From positions 29,253,307-29,317,306 of the forward strand of contig OX243814.1 of NCBI GenBank assembly GCA_945859605.1: a stretch of DNA of 64,000 nt. The letters run 5' to 3'. Below are positions 20,905 through 32,800 of this stretch, piece after piece (the first letter of the stretch is position 1; every line of letters begins with the position of its first letter). The notes below the pieces were generated by a model that did not search any database, was not told the DNA's origin, and worked only from the letters and a program-made list of their open reading frames with translations. Position numbers and translations under genes: made by a program. The DNA is from Lumbricus rubellus (Eukaryota > Annelida > Clitellata > Crassiclitellata > Lumbricidae).

Positions 20905-22300
20905 TTGAAATGTAATATCTCATGTTGACATTGTTGTTGACCATTTAACCCGTACTGATTGAGTGTACAGGATTTCCCATACACCATTTAAGTACTATGC
21001 TTTGGTCGGTAAAGGGTTAGTAATTAATTAATGCATACTGAGTGTGAAATGTACAGTTGTTAGATTAATTTAAGTCGTTATTAAGAAATACTTGTTCACC
21101 CAGGTGCTTAACAGCTTAGTATTATTATAAACAGCAGTTGCGGTTGGTACAATGTCATGAGAAGTAATAACTGTTGTCCAAGTAAAATTTATTTAAGAAA
21201 AATTGCTTTTTTCGGCTCTAGATTGTAACCTGATCAAAATTATATAAATAGTGATAAAGAGCTATGGTGCTATTACTGTTAGTAACAGTGTTATAAAGTG
21301 GTGTTGCTAATAACAAGACTTACTCGTCATTGCTATCTGATTGTACGGTTTTTCGATTTTCGTGCCAGACACAGTGCCTTCAGTGACCTGCAGTTTGACT
21401 GTGCTGAAGTACTTGATTGAAGTGCTTGATTGAAGTACTTGATTGAAGTGCTATGTTTATGTGGACTGTTTACAGCAGCGATTGTGCAAGAGCTTTGAGG
21501 CTTCGTTGCTGTCTATGCAAGGCGCTTGCTATGGTGTCACTTCAAATGACAGATCAGATGACAGTAGCAATGAACGAACTTAAAATTTTAAACATCTGCT
21601 ATTTATATTCGAGGTGTTTCTTTTGCGGCCTAAGGTCTTGGAAGGTTTTTTAGAGTGGTTAATGCAAATGGCCTTAACTTTTCTTCACAAATTGAATCTA
21701 CGTAGTAGTTTATCTTCTTTGACGATAAGTTATTTTTTGTATATGTTTTTATTTGTATGAGAATTTCTAATGCAATGTTCATTCCCCTTAAAGAGTTATG
21801 CAATTTAATGTTTATCAAGAATTTAATGTTTATCAAGAATTTCTCATGCGATTGTAGACGGTGTGGACTAGTCTATTTAGCTGCTACTTAGAAACCTTGG
21901 CTTATGGGAATGACCTCTATATATATAAGCAGCTTTGATTAAATTGGAATTAATAATAGTAATAATTATTAACCATTACTTATATTAACTTCGACCATTG
22001 TGTCACTTCTCACTGTATCCAAGCCAATGCGTTAATAAGTTATTTCTAAAACATGATTGTACTGACTGACCTGTAAAAACCTGTCGACTGTGAAATAAGG
22101 TTGTCATTCAATGTTTTCGTCAAATCGTAAGTTTCTCTGCTAATGACTGCTGCTGATACTTTTTTGCTGCAAGTAACCATGGCATGACTTTCACAAATGT
22201 AAAAATATTTCTTTCGTTGAGTGTGTAAATGGTTATGTTTGCATCGGACACAATGGGCATTTCCATTGCAGCGCCCCAACCATCACATATCTTTTTAGCC
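20905..22300. other. Intergenic, little recognisable
   Basis: Downstream of rabaptin. It includes a TTAACCC...AAAGGGTTA block at 20946-21020 related to 9211-9283 and a short GTACTTGATTGAA tandem repeat at 21405-21450. No coding evidence on either strand. Confidence 0.5.
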
Positions 22301-22301
22301 G

Positions 22302-22392
22302 TGGCTGGGCTGGGAGCGCCTCTGAGTAGCCTTCTTGAAGGGGCGCTATATAAGTTTTCGGAATGAATGAATGAATGAATGAATGAATGAAT
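22302..22392 (+). mobile_element. SINE tail fragment with (GAAT)n
   Basis: GGGAGCGCCTCTGAGTAG and GAAGGGGCGCTATATAAG are the 3' part of the SINE family. Here it ends in about seven GAAT units. Confidence 0.7.
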
Positions 22393-22479
22393 CACATATC
22401 TATTTTAAAAGACTAAAACACAAGGAAATGTAATCAGTGGTGCTTGCAACTAAGTATAACTAAATGCACAATGGATACA

Positions 22480-22712
22480 TTGCGTGGCGTGGTTGAGTAG
22501 AGTATATTCGATGCCTAGTAGTCGGAAGGTTGGGTGTTTGAATCCAGCTGAAGTCGACACATAGGGACCCTGAGCAAGTCCTTCACTTGCATGCTCATGC
22601 GCTTCGGCGTGAAACTCCGATTCAGTGTCTGCGGTGTAGTTGGAAGCGTATCTGAGTAAAAATATTGAAGAGGCGCTATGACAAATGCTCATACAAACAT
22701 ACACACACCAGT
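22480..22712 (+). mobile_element. SINE, diverged, near full length
   Basis: It has a tRNA-like head with TTTGAATCC as a weak box B, then AAGTCCTTCACTTGC, CGGCGTGAAACTCCGATTC and GAGGCGCTATGACAAATG. More diverged than the copy at 54677. Confidence 0.7.
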
Positions 22713-23039
22713 TCACGAAGCTACTGTTAAACTTTGTTTAGTTCAAGTGATTTATAGTCAAGTTTGTAGGACATTGAATATCGGCATATACGGTACATGT
22801 ATGTATGTTGCATGGACTCATTGATACACTCCTTTTTTATGTGCCATTCTGCTTAACGCTAAGTGGTGTTCTGTGCCCCAAAGCTTATCACACCATAACA
22901 GGTTAAGGTGTTCTGCAAGAAATGTATTTTGACTTTTTGGCATAATACCTTTTTACACTCCGCCTGGTTTGCAACGCATATCATAGAACTTCCTGTTTAA
23001 CAAGTCAATATGGCATTTGGATGTTTGTGTGGCACCTTC

Positions 23040-23095
23040 GAAGAGTGTGTGCGTGCGTGTGTGTGTGTGTGTGGGGGGGGGGGGTGGGGGTGCAA
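23040..23095 (+). repeat. (GT)n(G)n microsatellite
   Basis: Alternating GTGT/GTGC run followed by a run of about ten G. Confidence 0.8.
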
Positions 23096-23277
23096 GTGCT
23101 GAAACTCCTTTAATAAATTATTCTCATTGCATATTTTGTGTGCATGAAAATTTTATTCATGTACAGGGATCAGCTTTTCAATGCGACTTGTGTTTGCATA
23201 TCATAAAAAATTTGATTAAACTTTTGTATATTCTGGCTTTTTGTTTTACAATAACTAAGACTTTGTTTGGTTTTTAT

Positions 23278-23461
23278 CAGGGCCTAAAGTGTGGCAGGAC
23301 GGTCATGGACGGCGTCCTGGCACTTATTTTCAAATCTCTATGCCGTCCTGCCACCTATTTGGCAAGCACACCTGAAATGTATGGGCGTCCTGGAACTTCT
23401 TTTGTAAAGGTAAGGGGAGTCCTGGCACTTCTTTTTTATACACTTTTACCAATTAGCACTG
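23278..23461 (+). mobile_element. hAT-type MITE (CAGGGCTTAAAGTG family), intact ends and TSD
   Basis: It begins CAGGGCCTAAAGTG and ends CAATTAGCACTG. The perfect 8-bp direct repeat GTTTTTAT flanks it (23270-23277 and 23462-23469), as expected for hAT insertion. No coding capacity. Confidence 0.88.
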
Positions 23462-24080
23462 GTTTTTATTCTCATTTACCGGTACTTTTATAGCTGGCTC
23501 TTGTTAAAATTGTGCAAACTCTGTTGACCCTTCTCCTATTTCTACAGATGTGATTGGCATGTTATGCTGTGTATATTGCAGCAATTCATATCCAATCAAT
23601 TATCCATGTCCACATTTTAATCTTGGTGTACATTTACTTCCTGTTTGCATAACAGTAGCTTGAGTTTGAGAATTGTAGAAAAATAAATGGGGGTCAGCCT
23701 ATGTTCTATCCCGGCCTATGATCCATGTGGACTTGGGTTGTGAAAAGAAAATGGTACTATGGGAGCCTAGGAAAGACTAGGTGGTTGACCCCCCCCCTCA
23801 GCCACATGGCAATTTTCACCCTGAGTAGTTTCTTTTAAGACCCTTGCTACGGTGATGTCACTGATGTGTGTAGAACCAGGTATTTTAAGTGGCTCTTGAC
23901 ATTTTATGCATAATTATGTTTAAGAGTTGGAAGCAGATTTCAGAGTGACTTCATATTTGTGTTTGCCACACCATCCATGTACCGTACTATATTATTTACT
24001 TTACATAATAATATTGTAATCTCTGTAATATAATATAAATTATGTGCTATTATGAAAAACAATCAATGGGCTAAATCGTC
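23462..24080. other. Intergenic, mostly unassigned
   Basis: Around 23680-23830 is a block (GAAAGACTAGG...GGCAATTTTCACCCTG) related to the interior of the element at 40435-40973. The rest shows nothing recognisable. Confidence 0.4.
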
Positions 24081-24257
24081 CAGGGCTTAAAGTGTGGCAG
24101 GACGGTCATGGACGGCGTCCTAGCACATATTTTCGAATCTCTATGCCGTCCTGCCACTTATTTGGCCAGCACACCTGAAAATGTAAGGGGCGTCCAGGCA
24201 CTTTTTTGGAAAGGTAAGGGGCGTCCAGGCACTTATTTTTTTACACTTTTAGCACTG
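24081..24257 (+). mobile_element. hAT-type MITE (CAGGGCTTAAAGTG family)
   Basis: It has the same termini (CAGGGCTTAAAGTG, CACTTTTAGCACTG) and internal GGACGGCGTCC palindrome as the 23278 copy, about 800 bp away. No convincing 8-bp target duplication is visible. Confidence 0.8.
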
Positions 24258-25223
24258 CCAAAGACTAATTGTCTAAAGAGAGGTACAAGGCGCATCTGGA
24301 TGTAACCGCGTGAGGTAAGTAATTGAGTCAGCAAAGTCGTAAGTGAAAGGTTTTTCCCGATCGTCAGTGACTCAATTCGTCGTTAAACAATGAACAGAAT
24401 TAATATTACTTAGACACCTTTTTAATTGCTTCCTCCGACACTATAACAACGTCAATTTCCTTACGTCACTAGTTTACTCATCGTTGATGCTTTATCTCTA
24501 GGACCGAAACAAACCCAACATGCTAAGCGAAGATAAAGAATTATAATTAATTAGTTATTAACTTATTATTACTTTCATTATTTTTTTGATACGGTGTACA
24601 TACTATTTCTCGGGTTCTTAGAAGCTATCCGAAGATTAGGCCTATCCGCTATTCTCCAACTACCGAGACTCGTCTAAAGTTGATGGGGTGGGGGATGAGC
24701 TCCCCAATCCAGGCGGGATGGGTCTGACGCCACTGAGCAACAAGCCCTTCCTTAGCCCCATGATGCCGGATTCTTCTGCTTTCAAGTGAAAAGCTACGTG
24801 GACCGAGATAAGAAAGGCATAGATCCTTGATCTGCAAGGCTATTGTAGATTTAAAGTAGGATTTCGCGGCATCATGCAACGTAACATTGGCGTATGGAAA
24901 CCCCCGACGGTTTCTGGCTAGGCCTACTTCCCGGTGTCAGATACCCCAAGCAGATAATAAAATGACCTCGACAGACTCCTTGACTAGGCTGCCACTCTGA
25001 CTTCTACCTTAACTTCCTTGAGCATGCTTTGAGTAGGCTATCTTCATCGAATTCGAAGCGGGAAACCGCGATCAGCATTGAAACGCTAAGCACAAGGTGA
25101 TAATTACCGGTGGCGAGGTTGAGAGGTTCAGCCCCTCCAAGTCTTTTGTAGAACCCCCTAGTCTTTTGTAGGACCCCGCAGCTATGTCCTCTCTGCAATT
25201 CTAACCACATTGATCATGATCTG
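24258..25223. other. Intergenic, nothing assigned
   Basis: No repeat family or coding region identified. The minus-strand frames here are short and have no domain. Confidence 0.4.
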
Positions 25224-25365
25224 CAAGGCTTAAAGTGTGCCAGGACGGTCTGAACGGCGTCCATGCACTTATTTTAAAATCTGAACGCCGTCCTGCCACT
25301 TATTGGCCAGCACAGACTGGAAAGGTAAGGGCGTCCAGGTACTTCTTTTGGAAAGTTAAGCACTG
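25224..25365 (+). mobile_element. hAT-type MITE (CAGGGCTTAAAGTG family), internally deleted, with TSD
   Basis: It starts CAAGGCTTAAAGTG and ends GTTAAGCACTG. It is flanked by the perfect 8-bp repeat ATGATCTG (25216-25223 and 25366-25373). It is shorter than its relatives. Confidence 0.85.
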
Positions 25366-25499
25366 ATGATCTGACATCCCAGTTTTTTTTCAATATCACA
25401 GTGTCAATTGTTACACAATGTCACTTTGTTGTTTCACACTCCACCCGGTGCAACTTAATCATATTTCTATCTCTGCCCTTGAGTAGCAAAGCGGTCGAA

Positions 25500-26117
25500 A
25501 TGACGTACGCCCGTATAACGAGACCGCGCCCTCTGTCACCATGGAAACACGGTTCAAACACCAATAGGCGGCTGGACAGCGAGCCCGCCAACGTGGGGGC
25601 GGGGCTAAGCGTTTGTGACTGGATCCGGTGCCAATAATTTCAGGAGCGGACAATAAATGAGCGGGATTTTGTTGAATCGGGGCAGACGTCAATTTCTGCG
25701 TATAATACGCTTACGCGGTAGTGTCAGGCCTTAAATGCCCGTCGCGCCTACGTATTAACCAGCGTAGCGAAATTATTTCTCGCTCAGATTTACAGCATTT
25801 ATAATAACGTCGATTCGGTAATTGACACTGTATATCAAATCGACAAAATCCGGTATAAGTTGTATTAATATCGCGCTAGGAATATGCGAGCACGTATTAT
25901 ACTGCGAATCATATCAGCCTATCAGGCCACGCATGGATAAAAAACGTTAAAAGACTCTTAACGCGCTTGAGAAGCTGTAAAAATTGTGCTAATCGCGAAA
26001 CAAAAGGACTATGTTGCATCGTTCACGTGTAAGCTATACATTCAGTGACTGAACTATAAGTGTGGCCTGCGCTGCTCGTTAGCACACGAATCTGTTTGGA
26101 AGAGCTAGGGCGACAGA
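25500..26117 (+). promoter_or_regulatory. Candidate promoter / 5' UTR region of the receptor gene
   Basis: A locally GC-richer stretch in an AT-rich neighbourhood. It holds CCAAT at 25561-25565, a GC box GGGGGCGGGG at 25595-25604, and GTCACCATGGAAAC at 25535-25548, one base off the RFX X-box pattern. It is about 500 bp upstream of the first coding exon. No transcription start can be fixed from sequence, and a non-coding 5' exon is possible. Confidence 0.4.
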
Positions 26118-26214
26118 ATGTCTGCCACCGATCGACATTGCAGCTGCTGCTGTGCCTTTCTCCTCGCTGCCATCTATGTCGTCCTACCTGCCATCTGCCA
26201 AGAAACTACTTCAG
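26118..26214 (+). CDS. VEGFR-like: Receptor exon 1: start codon and signal peptide
   Basis: ATG at 26118-26120 with donor GTATAATT. It encodes [20 protein letters not shown] then [12 protein letters not shown], a typical cleavable signal peptide, ending in phase 1. No other in-frame Met precedes it. Its link to the next exon rests on phase and on the need for a secretion signal, since 12.8 kb of intron intervenes. Confidence 0.78.
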
Positions 26215-26755
26215 GTATAATTGGTTTATCATGCATGGCTGTCAACTAGACTGGGCCTTATAGCTCTGTGTGATTTGCATGCGAACTGTGGGCGATCTTA
26301 GAGGGCTATAGCATACGGTTAAGAACGTAGATTTCTAGGCCTATGCATGCAGCCTATAACGTTACAGTTGGTCTACTGTTCGTCTGAATATAGGCCTAGG
26401 CCTATAATAATAATAGATAGGCCTATAGTTGACATCTGTATGGATTAGTTGCCATAGTTGGTATCTTTATGAACGGAAAACTTGATTGATGAATAACTTG
26501 TTAGATTGATTGACCAATTGATTGGTTAATCGATTGATCGATTGATTGGTTAAATGATTCATTGATTGATTCAGTGATTGATTGATTCATTCATTGATTC
26601 ATTCATTGATTGATAGCTTGTTGGATTGATTGATTCATTGCTGGATGGATGACTTGTTTGCTTGACTGATGGCTTGTTGGTTTGATTAATTGAGTGATTG
26701 ACTATTGGTTGACTTGTTTATTATTTTAATAAATGCATGGATAGATAGAAGGCTA

Positions 26756-26808
<53 letters not shown>

Positions 26809-29800
26809 ATGGATGGATGGATGTATTCTGACCATTTATAAAGCGCTTCTCACAGAAAAAAACATTTCAGAAGCGCTACCAACGCGTGCAACCTCGAGAG
26901 AAGAGTTAGGTTTTAAGGCGAGAGAGAGATGAGGGAAGACTACCAGAGAGGATAACAGGGCGAACGGATGGAGTAAGTCTATTCCATAAGGAAGGACCTA
27001 TATGCAGCAAATGATCTGGTTTGAGCCATGGTGGTCCTGACGCGCGGAACAAAGAAGTCAAACCGTCAAACCGATAAGCGGACCTAAGAGGATGCAGCGG
27101 ACGGACGGACGAACGGAAGGACGGGTCGCTAATTGTGGCCTCCCCATGGATCATCATCGATCACGTGATCGACGGATGAATCGACAAACAGACGGACGGA
27201 TGGGTGGATGGATTGATGGATGGATGGATAGGTCTATTATCTGTAAATATAGGATGGATGGGATCTCTTGGATATAATTGTATATAGATGGAATTAAGGA
27301 CAAACTGAGAGATCCATGGAATGATAAAGTGAAGCAGTTAATTGAAAACGGAACTGATTTAAATATATCAGATTAAGCTTACAGCAACGCGCGAGTAAGC
27401 CTATCTAGACTGAAAACTCATAGACAGACAGACATTGGCTCAACTCCATGCAGACTTGTATGTGTATATAGGCCTATACGGCCTACAAGTGTAGATCTAT
27501 CATCTATCCATAGGCCTTAGTTAGTTTATAACCCTGGGTCAGGCCACACAGTACATGAAAACAATAAGAAAACACACAATACCCTTAGGGCTAATAATAT
27601 TATAAGGAATTAGATAAATAGACATTATATAGGCTTAGACTTAAATAACTTATTATTATAGGCGCAGTATAGGTTAGGCCCCATTATCCTTGAAGACGTA
27701 CAAGTTACAGGCCAATAGGCCTAATCGGCAATAGGCCTAGTGGTGATAATCTTCATTTGAGCTTAGGGTGGGCCAATATTTTTAAATATAATATGTCTCC
27801 ATATAAATGTGATATTGGCAGAGACGAGGAGAAAAGTCGAAGAAGTCCCGTATTAAGCTTATAAGATCAGGTTTAGTCTTTATTTATCCATATGCATGCA
27901 GGCTATAGTTTGCGGTTTGTGTGGAAGGCAGCCACCCACTTCAAATCAAATGGCTTCCTGTAGACCTATACAGGGTGGGCCAAAAAAGACCCCTCTAAGA
28001 TTTTTGCCAAAAAGGTTTTTTTGGCCCACCCTGTATAGGCCTACTGATCTCCAAACGCTTCACTTCCTACTCGTGTCAAAGTTCATACATGTTGCCACAA
28101 ATAACGTCCTGAAATCATCGGCATAATAGCAGCATAGGCAATAAAATATACAATATATGGCCTGTTATAATTATATAAGATTATTATTAGGCCTATATAA
28201 ATTTTGTTATCCGAGGTAGGCTTAGGCCTATATGATAATAATCATGGTTCATCGCAAAGCCGCATTTAGGGGGCCTTTGTAGTGTTTGAACGCTCCCGAA
28301 ATGAAACAATGTAAAATGAAATGATGCGTTTACTAACACATGTGCACGGTGTAAGAGATATATCGAGAAGTTTTAATTTTGAAGCTCTTAAGATTTTATT
28401 TCTATGTGAAATTTTACAATAGGGCCTATAATTAGGGCTAATTATAAGATCACGACTATGATCTAATCATGATGATGATGATGATGATGTCACGTGGAAG
28501 CTGCTGAAGTTCTGAATAATTAGACCCTATTTCGCCTGAGTGTTTAAAATTGGAAGATTCGAGAACGTTCTTAATAAGCTCAGACAAACATTTTTAGACT
28601 GCTGGTGGTGGAAGAGGATTAACATAGGCTTAGCTATTATTGTAATTAAGAAAAAAAGTGGCGTAACAGCTGAAAAGGCTAAAAAGAACTGAGATGAGTC
28701 CAGGCATAGATGAACTATAGGCTGCATCATACATTTTATGACCGATTAGACCAACTGCGCATATGTAGGCCTAACCGCCTAGGCCTTTACATTTAATAAT
28801 TTGAACACGATATCACATAGGCCTACACAATAGTAGACCTAGGCCTATATATAGCCTAGGCCCTACGCATTTGTCGTATCTTTGGGCTCATTTGTTCTTA
28901 TAAAATGCGCGAACAATCGTGCATTGTGACCATCTTATAAGCAGAACCATATTGTAATGGATCTGCCATCAATGGGACGAATAGAAAGATGGCTTTGTTG
29001 TTGCTCCTATACAATGAGAGAGGGGTTTGAAGCTAGTCAGGCGGCTGCTGAGGCAGGCGTCACGTGCATGGGCATATGCATCGTCGCGTGCATGCCTTGA
29101 AGATGCTATATGGATATAATATTATGTTGAAACTTGAACGTTATACATCTGTATGCAATTGGCTTTATAATTATCTACACCGTGTACCAATAAATCGGGA
29201 CCCCTTTTTATAATGTTAATAAAACTGGCAAATATTCATCGATTTTCAAAATTTCAAAACGGTTTTTATCCTGAGATAATTATCTACAAATTGGTAATTT
29301 ATGAATGGCCATCACTAAAAAATTACGTCATAATGACGTCGTTAATTTACATATGGAAACCAAATGTTAACAAAAATCGTTGTGTTTGGTACTTAACATT
29401 TGAATTCTCTGATGCAAATGACGTAATTGTGACGTCAATATTCATGCCAGAAACGTCATATTTGAATCAGTGGAAGATAATTATCTCAGGATAAAAACAG
29501 TTTTGAAATTTTGAAAATCGATTAAGATTTGCCTGTTTTATTCACATTATAAAAAGGGTGCCCGATTTATTGGGACACAGTGTATACATAGTATAGCGAC
29601 AGAAACTCCCTGGCAGGGAGAGTGTGGCCACGCAAGAGGGACACTAATTGTGGCCTGCAGGGCTTTGACATTCTGCGGTGGAGCGAGCCTCATATGCTCT
29701 CTTTTGTTGTAGGCCTACTACAATATTTGGCATGCATATTGTATACCATTTACAAGTATTTCCAAAATTCGGTGTATATAGGACTGTGACAAGGTTTCAG

Positions 29801-32800
29801 AATGTGGAAATGATTCAGAGCTTTCTCGGTCGTTTATCGCAATATAACCACTTCGCAAAAGCACTTTCTTCACACAGGCTATAGGCCTAGGTCCAGGGAC
29901 GTTACCTAACTTAACTTTAATGGGAAGTAGTATAAGCCAAACTCCTGGAGGCATCCATGAATCCATGATCCAAGCAAAACAGATCATTGGCAAAATACTA
30001 TAATTCTGGTTATTAGTCAAGTACATGTAGGCCTATCTCAAAAAACGGGAAGAGGCAATTGTATCCTTTTGCCTCCACCAGCGGTGGGTCCAGAAGGCAA
30101 ATCTGGCCATGCCCCCTCCCATTGAGCAATTTTTACATTTGTCACTAGCTATTTTGGCTGGCAAAATGGACGTTCCCCCGTTATAGCCTTGTAGGTCCTA
30201 TATGCAACTGGTAAGGTGATGAGAGAAAAGATATTGAGAAAAGTGGCGCATTATACTTAAAAAATGGTCATCAGCTATTTTGACGGGAGAAATGGTTTTT
30301 CGGGGGGGGGGGCAGGGCTTAAAGTGTGCCAGGACGGTCATGGACGGCGTCCAGGCACTTATTTTCGAGGCTGGACGCCGTCCTGCCACTTATTTGGCCA
30401 GCACTGCCTGGACGGTCGTCCATGACTGCATGGACGGCGTCCATGCAGTTACGGACGACCGGCCATGACTGCCTAAAAATGGCTCCATTTGAGGTCGACA
30501 CAGCCAAAAATGCGCTGGTCACTGGGGCTCCGCCCCAGACCCCGCTGCGGGAGCTTACGGTCAAGACAAAACCAATCTCTTTTATACAATAACATTTTGA
30601 TTTTATTGTTATCCTGGTAGCTTGCGACACTAAAAAACCACTTATTTTTTTCAAGTTTTCGCGACCTAATCGTTCACAAATAGCTGGCAAAAAAGAGCCT
30701 AAAAATGGCTCCATTTGAGGTCGACACAGCCAAAAATGTGCTGGTCGCTGGGGCTCCGCCCCAGACCCCGCTGCGGGAGCTTACGGTCAAGACAAAAACC
30801 TTTATCTTTTACAATAAAATATTCGTTTTTATTGTTATCCTGGTAGCTTGCGACACTGAAAAACACACTTATTTTTGAAGTTTTCGCGACTTTATCGTTC
30901 ACAAATCACAAATAGCTGGCCAAAAAGAGCCTAAAAATGGCTTCATTTGAGGTCGACACAGCCAAAAATGCGCTGGTCGCTGGGGATCCGCCCCAGACCC
31001 CGCTGCGGGAGCTTACGGTCAAGACAAAAACCTTTCTCTTTTACAATAAAATATTCATTTTTATTGTTATCCTGGTAGCTTGCGATACTGAAAAAACACT
31101 TATTTTTGAAGTTTTCGCGACTTTATCGTTCACAAATAGCTGGCAAAAAAGAGCATAAAAATGGCTTCATTTGAGGTCGACACGTACAGCCAAAAATGCG
31201 CTGGTCGCTGGGGCTCCGCCCCAGACCCCGCTGCGGGAGCTTACGGTCAAGACAAAACCATTATCTTTTACAATAACATTTTGATTTTTATTGTTATCCT
31301 GGTAGCTTGCGACACTGAAAAAACACCTATTTTTGAGGTTTTCGCGACCTAATCGTTCACAAATAGCTGGCAAAAAAGAGCCTAAAAATGGCTCCATTTG
31401 AGGTCGACACAGCCAAAAATGCGCTGGTCGCTGGGGCTCCGCCCCAGACCCCGCTGCGGGACCTTACGGTCAAGACAAAAACCTTTCTCTTTTACAATAA
31501 AATATTCGTTTTTATTGTTATCCTGGTAGCTTGCGACACTGAAAACCACACTTATTTTTGAAGTTTTCGCGACTTTATCGTTCACAAATCACAAATAGCT
31601 GGCAAAAAGAGCCTAAAAATGGCTGCATTTGAGGTCGACACGTACAGCCAAAAATGCGCTGGTCGCTGGGGCTCCGCCCCAGACCCCTCTGCGGGAGCTT
31701 ACGGTCAAGACAAAAACCTTTCTCTTTTACAATAAAATATTCATTTTTATTGTTATCCTGGTAGCTTGCGATACTGAAAAAACACTTATTTTTGAAGTTT
31801 TCGCGACTTTATCGTTCACAAATAGCTGGCAAAAAAGAGCATAAAAATGGCTTCATTTGAGGTCGACACGTACAGCCAAAAATGCGCTGGTCGCTGGGGC
31901 TCCGCCCCAGACCCCGCTGCGGGAGCTTACAGTCAAGACAAAACCATTATCTTTTACAATAACATTTTGATTTTTATTGTTATCCTGGTAGCTTGCGACA
32001 CTGAAAAAACACCTATTTTTGAGGTTTTCGCGACTTTATCGTTCACAAATAGGCTAGCTGCAGGCAAAAAGATTCTAAGAACAGACCCCGCTGCGGGAGC
32101 TTACGGTCAAGACAACAACCTTGCTATTTTACACTAACATTTTGATTTTTATTGTTATCCTGGTAGCTTGCGACACTTAAAAACCACTTATTTTTGAAGT
32201 TTTCGCGACTTTATCGTTCACAAATAGCTGGCAAAAAGAGCCTTAAATGGCTCCATTTGAGGTCGACACAGCCAAAAATGCGCTGGTCGCTGGGGCTCCG
32301 CCCCAAACCCCGCTGGGGGAGCTTACGACGCTCCCTCAGACTCCCTAGTCGGGACGGGCTTCGTGCCTCCGGCACTCGCAACTTCGCGCCTTCGGCGCCG
32401 CCACTGACGACCAATTACAATACAGCGTCCAGGCACTTCTTTTTTTACACTTTAAGCACTGGGGGGGGGGGTGAGAAATGGCCTCTTGTTTGCAAAGACT
32501 TCGGCCAAACGTCTACAAGAAGGTCATCAGATTTTTCCGGCCAAAGATCAATGAAAAATGTCTTCACACCCGAGACCAAAAAATGTTGGCAGACATAATT
32601 AGGGTTATATCGTAAATTTCTGTTTCCGCCTCTGACTTCCACGTTGCTATGTCTGTGCATGGGCCTATAACATTTATTAACTGCATGGTTCATGGTTCCA
32701 TGCATTATTTTCCATGTCCAAAGCTTATTTACAAGAGCATCCTATAATTTATGGGCCTACGTGTCCGTCAAACCCGTTTGGTTACGCAGTGTCACCAAGG

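Noticed and set aside
22120..22395. 91-residue minus-strand frame beginning MIHSFIHSFIHS
   Set aside because: Its start is the (GAAT)n tail of a SINE; no domain or splice support.
30319..32137. Recurrent ~70-130 residue frames on both strands
   Set aside because: They repeat with the satellite unit, differ between units by frameshifts and have no splice or domain logic.
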